Part shown: piece by piece, positions 45,839-55,201 of the stretch | Layout of the letters: every line of letters begins with the position of its first letter | Position numbering within the stretch: position 1 is the stretch's first letter | Assembly (NCBI GenBank): GCA_030148485.1 | Contig: JASBTJ010000023.1 | Span: 1-56,740 of the forward strand | Direction: 5' to 3' | Source of the DNA: Gammaproteobacteria bacterium | GTDB lineage: Bacteria > Pseudomonadota > Gammaproteobacteria > Chromatiales > Chromatiaceae | DNA: 56,740 nt | Translations under genes and position numbers: made by a program | The notes under the pieces: model-generated | What the model was told of the DNA's origin: nothing | Database searches by the model: none | Seen by the model: the letters and a program-made list of their open reading frames with translations, nothing else

Positions 45839-47278
45839 TCAGCGCGCCTGTTTGATCTGCGTCCATAACGCCAAGGCATCCTGCCGGCTTTGTCTCAGGT
45901 CGACGATCGGGTTGCGGTAGATGCTGTTCGCCGCCAGCCCGGCGCCGTCCAACACGTTGCTGGGCGCCTCCCAGGGGTTGTGCAGCCATTTGTCCGGCAG
46001 AGGCGCCAGCTCGGGTAGCCAGCGCCGTACGTAGCCGCCGTCCGGGTCGAATTTGCGGCCTTGCAACACCGGGTTGAAGATGCGGAAAAAGGGCGCGGCG
46101 TCGGCGCCGCAGCCGGCGGTCCATTGCCAGCCCAGGCTATTGTTCGCCAGGTCGGCGTCCACCAGGGTGTCCCAAAACCAGCGCGCGCCGTCCTGCCAGG
46201 GGCGCAGCAGGTTCTTGCTCAGCAGGGACGCGACCAGCATCCGCACGCGGTTGTGCATCCAGCCGGTGTGCCACAGTTGGCGCATGCCGGCATCGATGAT
46301 CGGGATGCCGGTGCGGCCGGCCTGCCAGGCGGCCAGGTCGTCGCCGCCGCCGGACCACGTCAGGTCCGCGAAGCGTGGGTCCAGCGGCTGCTCGGTGGTG
46401 TGGGGAAAGTGGTACAGCAGATGGTAGGCGAATTCGCGCCAATACAGCTGCCGTATAAAGGGGCTGGCCGCCTCCCCCAGCGGCTTACAGGCCCACAACA
46501 CCTGGGCCGGGCTCAGCTCGCCGTGGTGCAGGTAGGGCGACAGCCGCGAGGTGCCTTCCAGATCGGGGTGATCCCGATGGTCACCATAGCTGGACACCCG
46601 TTCCGTCCATGTCGATAGGGCGGCGCCGGCGCCCGCTTCTCCCGGCTGCCAGTGGGTGGCAATCCCGGCGTCCCAGGGGATCGTCGGGGTGAGCCGCAGG
46701 TGGTCGATGGTCAGTCCGTCCATTTCAGGTCGCACGGCGGGTAGCTTGGTCGGCGCCGCTTGTGGCGGCGGCACGGACAACGACCGGCAGGTCTTATGGA
46801 AGGGCGTGAAGACCCGATATGGCCGGCCCTGCCCGGTGGCCACCTGCCAGGGTTCCACCAACAGCCCGCCCGGATAGCTGTGCGCCGCGATGCCCTGGGC
46901 GGTCGCCCAGGCCTTGACTTGCTTGTCCCGGGCGATGGCAGCCGGTTCGTATTGCCGTTGCCAGTGCAGCGATGTGGCCCCGGTTTCCGCGACCAGTGCC
47001 TGCAACACTCGGAGGGTGGCGCCGCGGCGCACGATCAGGCGCCCGCCACGTGCGGCGATGTCCTGTGCCAGTGCGGTCAGCGCGTGATGCTGCCACCAAC
47101 GGCTGGCGGCCCCGGGTGCCCAGGGCGCAAGGGCCTCGGGGTCGTGGATATAGACCGGCACCATGTCGCTTGCGCTGTCCAGCGCGCCCAGCAGGGCAGC
47201 ATGGTCAGCAAGACGCAGGTCACGACGGAACCACAACAGCGTGGTCGATCGTTCAGTTTTGACGGGTCGGCTTGCCAT
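45839..47278 (-). CDS. phrB: Deoxyribodipyrimidine photolyase (CPD photolyase, class I)
   Basis: Repairs UV-induced pyrimidine dimers with light. The N-terminal antenna domain (LLWFRRDLRLADHAALLGAL) is followed by the FAD-binding helical domain with TSRLSPYLHHGELSPAQVLW, LYWREFAYHLLYHFP, GMRQLWHTGWMHNRVRMLVA and WFWDTLVDADLANNSLGWQW with TAGCGADAAPFFRIFNP. Motifs and the 479-residue length match class I CPD enzymes. ATG 47278 has a weak ribosome site. Confidence 0.95.
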   Translation of the reverse strand: MASRPVKTERSTTLLWFRRDLRLADHAALLGALDSASDMVPVYIHDPEALAPWAPGAASRWWQHHALTALAQDIAARGGRLIVRRGATLRVLQALVAETGATSLHWQRQYEPAAIARDKQVKAWATAQGIAAHSYPGGLLVEPWQVATGQGRPYRVFTPFHKTCRSLSVPPPQAAPTKLPAVRPEMDGLTIDHLRLTPTIPWDAGIATHWQPGEAGAGAALSTWTERVSSYGDHRDHPDLEGTSRLSPYLHHGELSPAQVLWACKPLGEAASPFIRQLYWREFAYHLLYHFPHTTEQPLDPRFADLTWSGGGDDLAAWQAGRTGIPIIDAGMRQLWHTGWMHNRVRMLVASLLSKNLLRPWQDGARWFWDTLVDADLANNSLGWQWTAGCGADAAPFFRIFNPVLQGRKFDPDGGYVRRWLPELAPLPDKWLHNPWEAPSNVLDGAGLAANSIYRNPIVDLRQSRQDALALWTQIKQAR

Positions 47279-47356
47279 GTGCCGATGTTAACCGCAGTGG
47301 CACCATCGGTAGGCCCGCGGTGCGTGGTGATTTGCCGACGTCCGCGGTTCGGCTGA

Positions 47357-47734
47357 TTAGGCCTCGTGCTTGGGCGGCGTGCGCACGTGGCCCGCCTCGT
47401 GCACTTTTTCCAGGTACTCGGTCCAGTTCATGGCGTACTTGAGGCCCAGATCGTAAAGGTAGCGCCAGTCGTAGAGCCCGGAATCATGGCCGTCGTCGAA
47501 CACGATTTTGATGGCATAGGAGCCCACCGGGCGGATGTCGGTGATGTTGACGTCCTGTTTGTCGAGCTGCAGTTTGGCGCCCTTGCCCATGTGGCCGCGG
47601 ACCTCCGCGGAGGGCGAATAGACGCGCAGGTATTCGCAGGGGTAGGAGAAACGCTTGCCGTCGTCGAAGGCGATTTCCAGGGCGTGGGACTGTTGGTGCA
47701 GCACGATATCCACGGGTTTCGGGTGGTCCGCCAT
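47357..47734 (-). CDS. DUF971 domain protein
   Basis: A 125-residue protein of the DUF971/gamma-butyrobetaine hydroxylase N-terminal-like family: FDDGKRFSYPCEYLRVYSPS, VGSYAIKIVFDDGHDSGLYD and WRYLYDLGLKYAMNW. The fold can hold zinc in larger relatives. The stand-alone protein may be linked to iron-sulfur or cofactor metabolism, which remains unproven. It starts 3 bp after hemH stops, so it is co-transcribed with it. Confidence 0.88.
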   Translation of the reverse strand: MADHPKPVDIVLHQQSHALEIAFDDGKRFSYPCEYLRVYSPSAEVRGHMGKGAKLQLDKQDVNITDIRPVGSYAIKIVFDDGHDSGLYDWRYLYDLGLKYAMNWTEYLEKVHEAGHVRTPPKHEA

Positions 47735-47737
47735 GGC

Positions 47738-48829
47738 TCAGGCGTCCGCGCCCAAGTGCCGGGCCCGATGCTGGCGGTCCGCGTCGGCCTCGCTGTCTGT
47801 CGGCAGGGTCGTCTCCGGCCAGCCTTGAGCGTGTTGTTGCACCAACCGGCTGAGCGCCGCAATGTGGTCGGGCTGGTCGTTCAGGCAGGGGATGTAGTCG
47901 TAACGCTCACCGCCGGCGTGCAGGAATACCTCGCGGTTTTCCAGGGCGATTTCCTCCAGGGTTTCCAGGCAATCGGCGGAAAAACCCGGACAGATGACTG
48001 CCACATGGCGGGTACCGGCGGCGGCCAATTCCGCCAGCGTCCTGTCGGTGTAAGGCTGCAGCCATTGTTTTGGACCCAGACGCGACTGGAAGGTCAGGTG
48101 CCATTGCTGGTCGTCAAGTTCGAGCGCCTCGGCCAGGAGCCGACCGGTCTTTTGACATTCACAGTAGTACGGATCGCCCTTGGCGAAGTATTCCTGGGGA
48201 ATGCCGTGAAAGGACATCACCAGCTTGTCCGCCCGACCGTTGCGCTGCCAGTGACGGCGCACGCTGTCCGCCAGGGCTTGGATATACGCAGGGTCGTCGT
48301 GATAGTGATTGACGAAACGCAGTTCCGGCAGCCAGCGCCAGGTGCGTAGCTCATCGGTGACGGCGTCGAAGATGGATGCCGTGGTGGTTGCCGAGTACTG
48401 GGGATACAACGGCAGTACGACGACCCGACGTGCGCCGGCGGCGCGCAGTTCCGCGAGCCCGGCGGCGATGGACGGATTGCGGTAGCGCATTGCCAATGCG
48501 ACGTGAACCGGGCCGGGCAGTGCTGCCTGCAAGGCGTGTTGCAGGGCATCGCGCTGTTGCTGCGAGATCACCAGCAGCGGCGATCCCTGCTCGGTCCATA
48601 CCTTGCGGTAGGCCTGGGCGGAGCGTCGCGGACGGGTGTTGAGGATGATGCCGTTGAGTACCAGCCACCAGATGGGGCGGGCCAGCTCCACCACCCGCGG
48701 GTCCCACAGGAATTCCTTCAGATACCGTCGTACATCGCCGGTGGTCGGGGAATCCGGGGTGCCCAGATTCACCAGCAATACGCCCAGGCTGTCCGGCTGA
48801 TCGTGCCGAAAGTCGGTCTCGTTGTTCAC
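47738..48829 (-). CDS. hemH: Ferrochelatase
   Basis: Inserts iron into protoporphyrin IX, the last step of heme synthesis. It shows VLLVNLGTPDSPTTGDVRRY, the porphyrin-site stretch VVVLPLYPQYSATTTASIFD, the catalytic His in MSFHGIPQEYFAKGDPYYCE, LTFQSRLGPKQWLQPYT and VICPGFSADCLETLEEI. 363 residues is normal. The start is GTG 48829 with no strong ribosome site. It forms an operon with the DUF971 gene. Confidence 0.95.
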   Translation of the reverse strand: MNNETDFRHDQPDSLGVLLVNLGTPDSPTTGDVRRYLKEFLWDPRVVELARPIWWLVLNGIILNTRPRRSAQAYRKVWTEQGSPLLVISQQQRDALQHALQAALPGPVHVALAMRYRNPSIAAGLAELRAAGARRVVVLPLYPQYSATTTASIFDAVTDELRTWRWLPELRFVNHYHDDPAYIQALADSVRRHWQRNGRADKLVMSFHGIPQEYFAKGDPYYCECQKTGRLLAEALELDDQQWHLTFQSRLGPKQWLQPYTDRTLAELAAAGTRHVAVICPGFSADCLETLEEIALENREVFLHAGGERYDYIPCLNDQPDHIAALSRLVQQHAQGWPETTLPTDSEADADRQHRARHLGADA

Positions 48830-48910
48830 GCTGCGTCAATGTCGTTGCAAGCCCAGTGCCCAGTGTAACCTTTCGGTAGACGCGACGCGTCCCCGGGTAA
48901 GTCGTGACGA

Positions 48911-49807
48911 TCAGTCGATGCCGCTTTTCAGGCGGGCCTCCACCCGCGCCGCGGTCAGGAGCTTGGGCTGCAGGACCTCGGGATACAGGCGGTGCAAGGC
49001 GTTCATGCGCCCGGCCTGCTTGCGGGCGGCACGCTCCAGTTCCTGGCGTAATCCGGTCGGCAAGCCCGCCAGTGTCAGCAGTTGCGGTGCCAACTGGTGT
49101 CGATATTGATCGAACAGCAGGGTCTGATGCGGCTGCGACCAGCGATCCTTCCAGGGGAGTGCAGGAAAGGCGTCCGCCGGCACGCCCACGCTACCGTCGG
49201 CCACGGGACGCCCGGAGCCGTCCGCGAGGCGTTCGAGCCAGCGCCGTTGCGGTACCGTGCCCGCCGCCGCGTGAATCACTTGTTGCCGCGCGGTCGTGTC
49301 GGCTTGGCGTTGCGCCGGGTCTTCGCGTCGGGCGTACGAATGTCCGGCCGCGGACGTTTCTGCGATCCAGCGGTCGGCACGGAGGCGCGGGATGAACCGG
49401 GCATCGACGGTTGTGGCCAGCAACGCCAATGGGTTGCCCGAGGGCTCAAGCAGCCAGTATTCGAAGCGGTCCGCGAACGGGAAGGGCAACTGGTCCGCAA
49501 CGCTGCGCAGGATGGCGATCAATGCCTCGCTGGCGGCCAGCATCGCACCGATGTCCAGGATCGGGTTCGCCGGGACCTGTTGCAGGCCATGCAGTGCGGA
49601 CCAGCGACCGAAGCGAAAAAACTGGCGCGTGCTGTGGCCTGGAGTATCGCGCCCCCAGGTGTGTTCCGGCCGTGCCGCTTCCACCTCGATCCGCCAGTTC
49701 ACGCCGTCCGTGGACAGGGCTCGCGCACCATTGGTTTCGACGACTTCGAGCGCGCCGAGGAAGGGATTGAGTTGGCGCACCGCATAGCAGCGCGGGGCGT
49801 CCTTCAC
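48911..49807 (-). CDS. Conserved-looking hypothetical protein, family not recognised
   Basis: 298 residues from GTG 49807, which overlaps the stop of the 63-codon gene before it (GTGA); GTG 49831 is the alternative. The composition is that of a real soluble protein. Visible stretches include VRQLNPFLGALEVVETNGAR, RQFFRFGRWSALHGLQQVPA, PFADRFEYWLLEPSGNPLAL and PWKDRWSQPHQTLLFDQYRH. There is no signal peptide or membrane helix. I do not recognise a domain. A transcript with the upstream small gene is likely. Confidence 0.75.
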   Translation of the reverse strand: MKDAPRCYAVRQLNPFLGALEVVETNGARALSTDGVNWRIEVEAARPEHTWGRDTPGHSTRQFFRFGRWSALHGLQQVPANPILDIGAMLAASEALIAILRSVADQLPFPFADRFEYWLLEPSGNPLALLATTVDARFIPRLRADRWIAETSAAGHSYARREDPAQRQADTTARQQVIHAAAGTVPQRRWLERLADGSGRPVADGSVGVPADAFPALPWKDRWSQPHQTLLFDQYRHQLAPQLLTLAGLPTGLRQELERAARKQAGRMNALHRLYPEVLQPKLLTAARVEARLKSGID

Positions 49808-49995
49808 GGCGTGGGGTCTGGATGCGGGCACGGCTGATCATCCGTGGGGCAGGTGCTGATCGCCTGTCCGGGGGCCAGCACGGCCATGAGTGCGGTCAGC
49901 TCCTCGAGCAGGCTGTCGACCATCGCGGTGTTCGCCCCCCCGCCTGACCGTCCGGCAGGGTTCCGTATCGCGCCCTTGGGATTGCTGTCACGCAC
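49804..49995 (-). CDS. Small protein, translationally coupled to the next gene
   Basis: 63 residues from GTG 49995, which has a strong ribosome site (AGGAG, 7 bp spacing). A helical segment (AMVDSLLEELTALMAVLAPG) is followed by a Cys/Pro/Asp tail (CPTDDQPCPHPDPTP). Its TGA overlaps the GTG of the 298-residue gene. No family is recognised. The ribosome site and the GTGA junction argue that it is real. Confidence 0.6.
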   Translation of the reverse strand: MRDSNPKGAIRNPAGRSGGGANTAMVDSLLEELTALMAVLAPGQAISTCPTDDQPCPHPDPTP

Positions 49996-50069
49996 CTGTG
50001 TTCTCCTGTGCCGCTGTCTCCGAGCGTCGCAAACGGCGAGGCGTCCCGCAAGCCCAGGTGGTTTGCGGT

Positions 50070-51587
50070 TCAGTCGGCCACGGTCAGGTGATGATTGATG
50101 GCGGCAAGATAGTCCGCCTCACGAGCCAATTCAGCCGAGGTCAGGGGACGCTGCGCCAGCTGATCCCCAGGAAATTGCAGCAGGATACGGTGTTCGCCGT
50201 CGATTTCGATGTGTGGCAGCGGACGTGCCTCGGGGTTGCGGCCGCGGTGCAATAGCACCGCCAAGCGCAACAGGATCGTCAGGCGTTGGACGCTGACACG
50301 TTCGTTGTCGCCGACCGTGTTGAACAGATCCGTTTTCAGCTTGCGCCGGTGGCAGCGTACCAGGGTCGCGAGTACCGCCTGTTCCTGGCGGGAGAACCCC
50401 GGCAGGTCGGCGTTGGCCAGGATGTAGGCCGCGTGTTTGTGATGACCGCTATGGGCAATGGTGAGGCCGATCTCATGGAGCCGCGCTGCCCAGCCGAGCA
50501 TCTGCCGATCCTCCGGGTTCTCCAGGTCCCAGCTGGCGGCGATCTGATCGAGCAATGCCAGCGCGGTCTGTTCGACCCGCGCCGCCTGTTCGGTGTCCAC
50601 GTCGAAACGTTGTATCAGCGAGGCGGTGGTGCGTTCACGTACGTCTTCGTGCCGAATCTGCCCCAGCATTTCGTACAGCAGTCCTTCGCGTAGCGCCTCG
50701 TCTGAAATGGCCATCTGATCGATATGCAGACCGTTGAAGATTGCGCTCAGTACCGCAACGCCGCCGGCCAGGATGGGCCGGCGGTCGTCGCTCAGGCCGT
50801 CGAGCTTCAGCTTGTCGGCATGGCCGGCGGACACCAATTCCTTGCGCAATTTGTCCAGCGCCTCACGGCTGATGCCGCGCTCGCACCAGCCCTCGGCCTG
50901 CACCACCTTGCCGATGGCCTTGATGGTGCCGGATGCGCCGATGGCTGTCTCCCAGCCCAACCGGCGGTAACGGTTGCGCAGCGGGCGTACCTCGATGCCG
51001 GCGGCGGTGATCGCCTTGTCCATGGCCTTGTCGCTGATGGTGCCATCGGCGAAAAAGCTGCGTGTGGCGCTGACGCATCCCATGAACAGGCTTTCCCGTT
51101 CGATCGGGTCCATGCCCTTGCCGATGATCAGCTCGGTGCTGCCGCCGCCGATGTCCACCACCAGCCGCTGGTCGTCCCCGCCGGACATGCCGTGGGCTAC
51201 CCCCAGGTAGATCAGGCGGGCCTCTTCGCGCCCGGCGATGATGTCGATGTCGTGACCGAGGGCCTGTTCGGCCAGGCGCAGAAAACGCCCGCCGTCATCC
51301 ACTTGGCGGAGGGTGTTGGTGCCCACCACCCTGACCATCGCCGGCGGCAGGTGCGCCAAGCGCTGACCGAATCTGGCCAGGCAGTCCAGCGCCCGTTGCG
51401 CGGCCTCATCGGTGAGCTGATTGTCCGGGGTCAGGCCTTCGCCGAGCCGTACCGGCTCCCGCAGACGGTCGATGATCTGCAGGCGACCTTCGTCCAGCCG
51501 GGCCACGATCATATGGAAGCTGTTGGAGCCGAGGTCCACCGCGGCAACGGTGTCCTGCTTGGTGTCGGGGGCGGGATAGCCCAGCAT
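50070..51587 (-). CDS. ppx: Exopolyphosphatase/guanosine pentaphosphatase family protein
   Basis: Ppx/GppA enzymes hydrolyse polyphosphate or pppGpp. The actin-like core has VAAVDLGSNSFHMIVARL, VGTNTLRQVDDGGRFL and VVDIGGGSTELIIGKG. The C-terminal HD-like region has GWAARLHEIGLTIAHSGHHK. 505 residues from ATG 51587 (GGAG at 7 bp) fits either Ppx or GppA; I favour Ppx from length. The frame is open to 51650. It is divergent from the Nudix gene. Confidence 0.9.
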   Translation of the reverse strand: MLGYPAPDTKQDTVAAVDLGSNSFHMIVARLDEGRLQIIDRLREPVRLGEGLTPDNQLTDEAAQRALDCLARFGQRLAHLPPAMVRVVGTNTLRQVDDGGRFLRLAEQALGHDIDIIAGREEARLIYLGVAHGMSGGDDQRLVVDIGGGSTELIIGKGMDPIERESLFMGCVSATRSFFADGTISDKAMDKAITAAGIEVRPLRNRYRRLGWETAIGASGTIKAIGKVVQAEGWCERGISREALDKLRKELVSAGHADKLKLDGLSDDRRPILAGGVAVLSAIFNGLHIDQMAISDEALREGLLYEMLGQIRHEDVRERTTASLIQRFDVDTEQAARVEQTALALLDQIAASWDLENPEDRQMLGWAARLHEIGLTIAHSGHHKHAAYILANADLPGFSRQEQAVLATLVRCHRRKLKTDLFNTVGDNERVSVQRLTILLRLAVLLHRGRNPEARPLPHIEIDGEHRILLQFPGDQLAQRPLTSAELAREADYLAAINHHLTVAD

Positions 51588-51678
51588 GGCGTCACTCCGG
51601 GGATTTTGATGGATGCTAACAAGGTGCCTGTGCGCGGCATAGTCCGGCAATCGTCGCCGGCTGGGTTAGAATCGACCC

Positions 51679-52272
51679 ATGTCCAGCTTCGACCCGGAAA
51701 TGAACTACTGCAACGCCTGTGGCGGGCCGCTCGGCGAGCTGGTACCGGATGGCGACAACCGGCCGCGCCACGTGTGCGTGGACTGCGGCGCCATCCATTA
51801 TCGCAACCCCAAGGTGGTGACCGGTTGCATCCCGCTCTGGGAGGATCGGGTCCTGCTTTGCCGTCGTGCCATCAAGCCGCGCTACGGCCTGTGGACCTTG
51901 CCGGCGGGTTTTCTGGAAAACGGCGAGAGCAGTCATCAGGGTGCGGTACGCGAGACCCTGGAAGAGGCCAACGCCCGGGTCGCCATCGAGGGGCTGTACA
52001 GCACCTTCAATCTGCCGCATATCAACCAGATCTATATGCTGTTTCGCGCCACCTTGTTGGATACGGATTTCCATCCGGGCGAAGAAAGCCTGGATGTGGC
52101 CCTGTTCGATGAGGCTGCGATTCCCTGGGACGAGCTGGCCTTTCCCGTGGTGGCCGAAACGCTCAAATTGTATTTTTCCGACCGGGCCCAGGGACGCTTT
52201 CAGACCCACATGGGCGACATCCTGCGCGAACCGGGTACCAGCCTGCGCAAGTACCGGGTGACCCTGCTGTGA
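51679..52272 (+). CDS. Nudix hydrolase with N-terminal zinc ribbon
   Basis: 197 residues. A zinc ribbon (CNACGG...CVDCGA, residues about 10-37) precedes a Nudix domain with the box GFLENGESSHQGAVRETLEE, in which the usual late Gly is replaced (EEANA). Zinc-ribbon Nudix proteins often act on NADH or other dinucleotides; the substrate is not readable. ATG 51679 has no ribosome site. A TAGAAT box only 7 bp upstream would give a leaderless mRNA. It converges with the NYN gene, 12 bp apart. Confidence 0.88.
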   Translation: MSSFDPEMNYCNACGGPLGELVPDGDNRPRHVCVDCGAIHYRNPKVVTGCIPLWEDRVLLCRRAIKPRYGLWTLPAGFLENGESSHQGAVRETLEEANARVAIEGLYSTFNLPHINQIYMLFRATLLDTDFHPGEESLDVALFDEAAIPWDELAFPVVAETLKLYFSDRAQGRFQTHMGDILREPGTSLRKYRVTLL

Positions 52273-52284
52273 GGGACGGGGCGA

Positions 52285-53112
52285 TCACCGGCTTTGTGCC
52301 TGCACCGACCTGACGTTCTGTGCCACCAGCCCGTCTTCCACGTCGGACTCCTTCAGGTAGAACTCCACCACAGTATCACGGTTTTGCATGTCCTCGGCGG
52401 TCGGGCCGTCCGCCAGCTCGTTGATGTGGCAGAACACGCTGGACCAGGGGGAGTCGGCCTCCCGGTGATCGGTGATCCACAGCTTGCCTTGCACCGCGGT
52501 GAGAAAATTCAGGAAGCCGTAGCCTTTCTCAGGGAACCATTTGGAGCAATAGCCGCGCACCACCGAGCCGGGACGTCCCCAGTCGTTACGCGATTCATAA
52601 TGGATCGGCACCAGATCCGGGATCAGAAAGCCCGGGTGATAGGCATCCACCTGGCGGATCAGTTGCCGCGATACGTTGTTGAAGCCCATCAGTTCCACCC
52701 GACACCCCTTGTTTTGCAGCGCGGTAACCAGGGTGAGGAAATCGCCGTCGCCGGTGAGCAACAGGATCTCGTCGAGGTTCTCCACCTGCAGCATGGCGTC
52801 CACCGCCATCTCCAGGTCGGAGTTGGCCTTGGTGGTGACGTTGCCGTCGGCATCGGTGTAGCGCTTGACGTTTTTGGTGATCACCTTCCAGCCGAAGTCG
52901 CGCAGGGTATTGTGGTAGTTGTAGGTTTTGCGGGCGTATTCGCTATCGTCCTTGGCACGATCGGCGTCGAAGGCCAGATAGATGTTCAGGCGTAGCAGAT
53001 GCCCGTCGTTGCGCGCGGCAAAGCGTCGCAGCACGTCATAACGCAGGTTGTAGCCGCCATTGAATTTGATGTTCTCGGCGTCGACGAACACGCCTACTTT
53101 AAGTTGACTCAC
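52285..53112 (-). CDS. NYN-domain (PIN-like) nuclease with C-terminal cold-shock-like domain
   Basis: 275 residues. Residues 1-165 are a NYN/LabA-like domain with acidic residues in GVFVDAENIKFNGG, LEMAVDAML and LLLTGDGDFLTLVTAL. Residues about 185-275 read as an OB-fold of cold-shock type: CSKWFPEKGYGFLNFL, then SSVFCHINELADG and VEFYLKESDVEDGLVAQNV. The arrangement suggests an RNA-binding ribonuclease, which is inferred. GTG 53112 follows GGAG at 7 bp. Truncated repeat copy E lies upstream. Confidence 0.85.
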   Translation of the reverse strand: MSQLKVGVFVDAENIKFNGGYNLRYDVLRRFAARNDGHLLRLNIYLAFDADRAKDDSEYARKTYNYHNTLRDFGWKVITKNVKRYTDADGNVTTKANSDLEMAVDAMLQVENLDEILLLTGDGDFLTLVTALQNKGCRVELMGFNNVSRQLIRQVDAYHPGFLIPDLVPIHYESRNDWGRPGSVVRGYCSKWFPEKGYGFLNFLTAVQGKLWITDHREADSPWSSVFCHINELADGPTAEDMQNRDTVVEFYLKESDVEDGLVAQNVRSVQAQSR

Positions 53113-53206
53113 TGGGTACTCCGAAAAATTAAGCTATTGCCCGTATGTGGGCGATTGTTTGTTGCTAACAGGAACAAGACGGATACTTTCACGCGGCTTT
53201 TCCTAA

Positions 53207-53315
53207 GGTAGCGCTGAATAAGTCCATCCTGGACTTCTCAGCGCACGCCGCGCGGCAAACGCGCTTTGCAGCTTGGCTCAAAATCAGTCACTTGCAGTGA
53301 CCGATTTTGGCGGCG
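53207..53315 (-). repeat. Truncated hairpin-rich repeat, copy E
   Basis: Begins CTAAGGTAGCGCTGAATAAG (53203-53222) and keeps the AAGTCCA/TGGACTT and AAAATCAGTCAC/GTGACCGATTTT stems. It stops after about 109 bp; the last two hairpins of the full element are missing. It lies in the 299-bp gap between the modC stop (53412) and the NYN start, not on a stop codon. The remaining 96 bp before modC show nothing else. Confidence 0.8.
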
Positions 53316-53411
53316 ACGTGGGAGTTCGGCGCTGGACCATGTTACAGGCTCGCCCCCTTGTTTACCGGTTCGTTCGGGATGGGGGCGTGGTGGTGCCTGC
53401 GGCCGCACGGA

Positions 53412-54506
53412 TCACGCCAGCAGCGCCACGGACTTCACTTGGGCATGCACCCGGCTGCCGGGCGCCAGCGCCAACAGTCGCGCCGAGCGGCGGGTCAGCC
53501 TGGCCAGCAATGGCGTGCCGTCGGCGTCGAGTCTGGCAAGGAGCTGGGAGGGGGATTGTTTCGCCAGCTCAGTGATTGTCACCGGGAAGTGGTTGAGAAT
53601 GCTGGTCCCAGTCTGCGGTGTCAGGGTGAGACTGACATCGCGGGCCAGGATGCGCAGCCGTACCGGCTGCCCGACGGGCAGCGCGTTGAGCGGCACCCAC
53701 AGGCTGCCGCCGGAAAAGCGCGCCTCGGTCAACTGGTCGTCGGCGTCATGGACGGCGATGGTGGCGTTGACCAGGGCTTCGGCATGATCGCCACGTGCCA
53801 GCGGCAGGTCCAGCCGGGTCAGCAGTTCGGCGGTCGGACCGCTGGCGGTGATTCTGCCGCCGGCCATCAGCACCAGGTGGTCGGCCAGGCGCGCCACCTC
53901 GTCGGCGTCGTGACTGACATACAGCATGGGGATTGCCAGTTCGTCGTGCAGGCGTTCCAGAAACGGCAGGATGGCGGCCTTGGCGTCGCGGTCGAGCGCC
54001 GCCAGGGGCTCGTCCATCAGCAACAGATGCGGCGCGCTGAGCAGGGCACGGGCAATCGCCACCCGCTGGCGTTCACCACCGGACAGATTCGCCGGTCGTC
54101 GCGTCAACAGGTCACCAATGCCCAGCAGATCGACCACGTCGTCGAACGCGATCCGTCGGGCTTTGTCCCGGCGACGCTTGCTGGCGTAATCGAGATTGCC
54201 GCGCACCGTCAGGTGCGGGAACAGGCTGGCCTCTTGGAAAACGTAGCCGATGGGTCGACGATGGGGCGCCAGGCAGTACTTCTGATCTTGCCAGGTGTCC
54301 GCGCCCACCCGCAGTTCGCCGTCGCGACAGTTTTCCAACCCGGCAATGGCCCGTAGCAGGGTGGTCTTGCCGCAGCCCGACGGCCCGAAGATGGCTGTGA
54401 CACCCTGGCCGGGCACATCCAGATCGGCGTCCAAGGCGAAGTCGCCCCGGCCGATGCGGTAACGGGCGCGTATTCCGGGTTGATCGGACTGAGGTGCTCG
54501 CTTCAT
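53412..54506 (-). CDS. modC: Molybdate ABC transporter ATP-binding protein ModC
   Basis: ATPase of the molybdate importer, 364 residues from ATG 54506. It shows Walker [14 protein letters not shown], signature [16 protein letters not shown], Walker [16 protein letters not shown] and switch His VSHDADE. The C-terminal Mop/TOBE domain (about 290-364, [20 protein letters not shown]) is typical of ModC. ATGA overlap with modB. The frame is open far upstream (to 55154) inside modB, which is a shadow. Confidence 0.95.
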   Translation of the reverse strand: MKRAPQSDQPGIRARYRIGRGDFALDADLDVPGQGVTAIFGPSGCGKTTLLRAIAGLENCRDGELRVGADTWQDQKYCLAPHRRPIGYVFQEASLFPHLTVRGNLDYASKRRRDKARRIAFDDVVDLLGIGDLLTRRPANLSGGERQRVAIARALLSAPHLLLMDEPLAALDRDAKAAILPFLERLHDELAIPMLYVSHDADEVARLADHLVLMAGGRITASGPTAELLTRLDLPLARGDHAEALVNATIAVHDADDQLTEARFSGGSLWVPLNALPVGQPVRLRILARDVSLTLTPQTGTSILNHFPVTITELAKQSPSQLLARLDADGTPLLARLTRRSARLLALAPGSRVHAQVKSVALLA

Positions 54507-55186
54507 GGCCGGGTCACCGCGAAACGTCGATTGGCGCCGTACACGGCCAGCAGCATCCCGAAGGACAGTACCAACAAGCCCCCGGCCAGCCAGTGCGCCT
54601 GGGTGTAGGCCAGTGCTTCGACATGGTCGTAGATGGCGATGGACAGCACCTGGGTTTCGCCGGGGATATTGCCGCCGATCATCAACACCACACCGAACTC
54701 GCCCACCGTATGAGCAAAGCCGAGCACCGCGGCGGTGACGAAGCCATGGCGAGCCAACGGCAATACCACGGTGACAAAACGATCGAGCGGTCCGGCACCC
54801 AGGGTGGCGGCGACCTCCACCGGGCGCTGACCGATGGCCGCGAAGGCGCCTTGCAAAGGCTGCACCACGAAGGGCAGGGAATAGATCACCGATCCCACCA
54901 CCAGACCGGTGAAACTGAACACCAGCGTCGGTCCGCCCAAGGCCTGCACCCAGTGGCCGACGGGGCCTTGGGGTGACAGCATTACCAGCAGATAGAAGCC
55001 GAGCACGGTAGGCGGCAATACCAGCGGCAGGGCGACCGCGGCTTCGATCAAGGGCTTGACGCGGCAACGCGTGCGACTGAGCCACCACGCCAACGGCGTA
55101 CCCAACAGCAGCAGCACGAGGGTGGTGAGACCTGCCAGTCGCAGGGTGACCCACAGTGCCTCCAGGTCATTGTCCGACAGCGGCAT
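54503..55186 (-). CDS. modB: Molybdate ABC transporter permease ModB
   Basis: Membrane subunit of the molybdate importer. 227 residues with five to six hydrophobic segments. It has [37 protein letters not shown] and the EAA-type loop [20 protein letters not shown], followed by [20 protein letters not shown], which is diagnostic of ModB. GGAG precedes ATG 55186. It begins 15 bp after the modA stop. Confidence 0.95.
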   Translation of the reverse strand: MPLSDNDLEALWVTLRLAGLTTLVLLLLGTPLAWWLSRTRCRVKPLIEAAVALPLVLPPTVLGFYLLVMLSPQGPVGHWVQALGGPTLVFSFTGLVVGSVIYSLPFVVQPLQGAFAAIGQRPVEVAATLGAGPLDRFVTVVLPLARHGFVTAAVLGFAHTVGEFGVVLMIGGNIPGETQVLSIAIYDHVEALAYTQAHWLAGGLLVLSFGMLLAVYGANRRFAVTRP

Positions 55187-55201
55187 CAGACGCGGCTCCG
55201 C

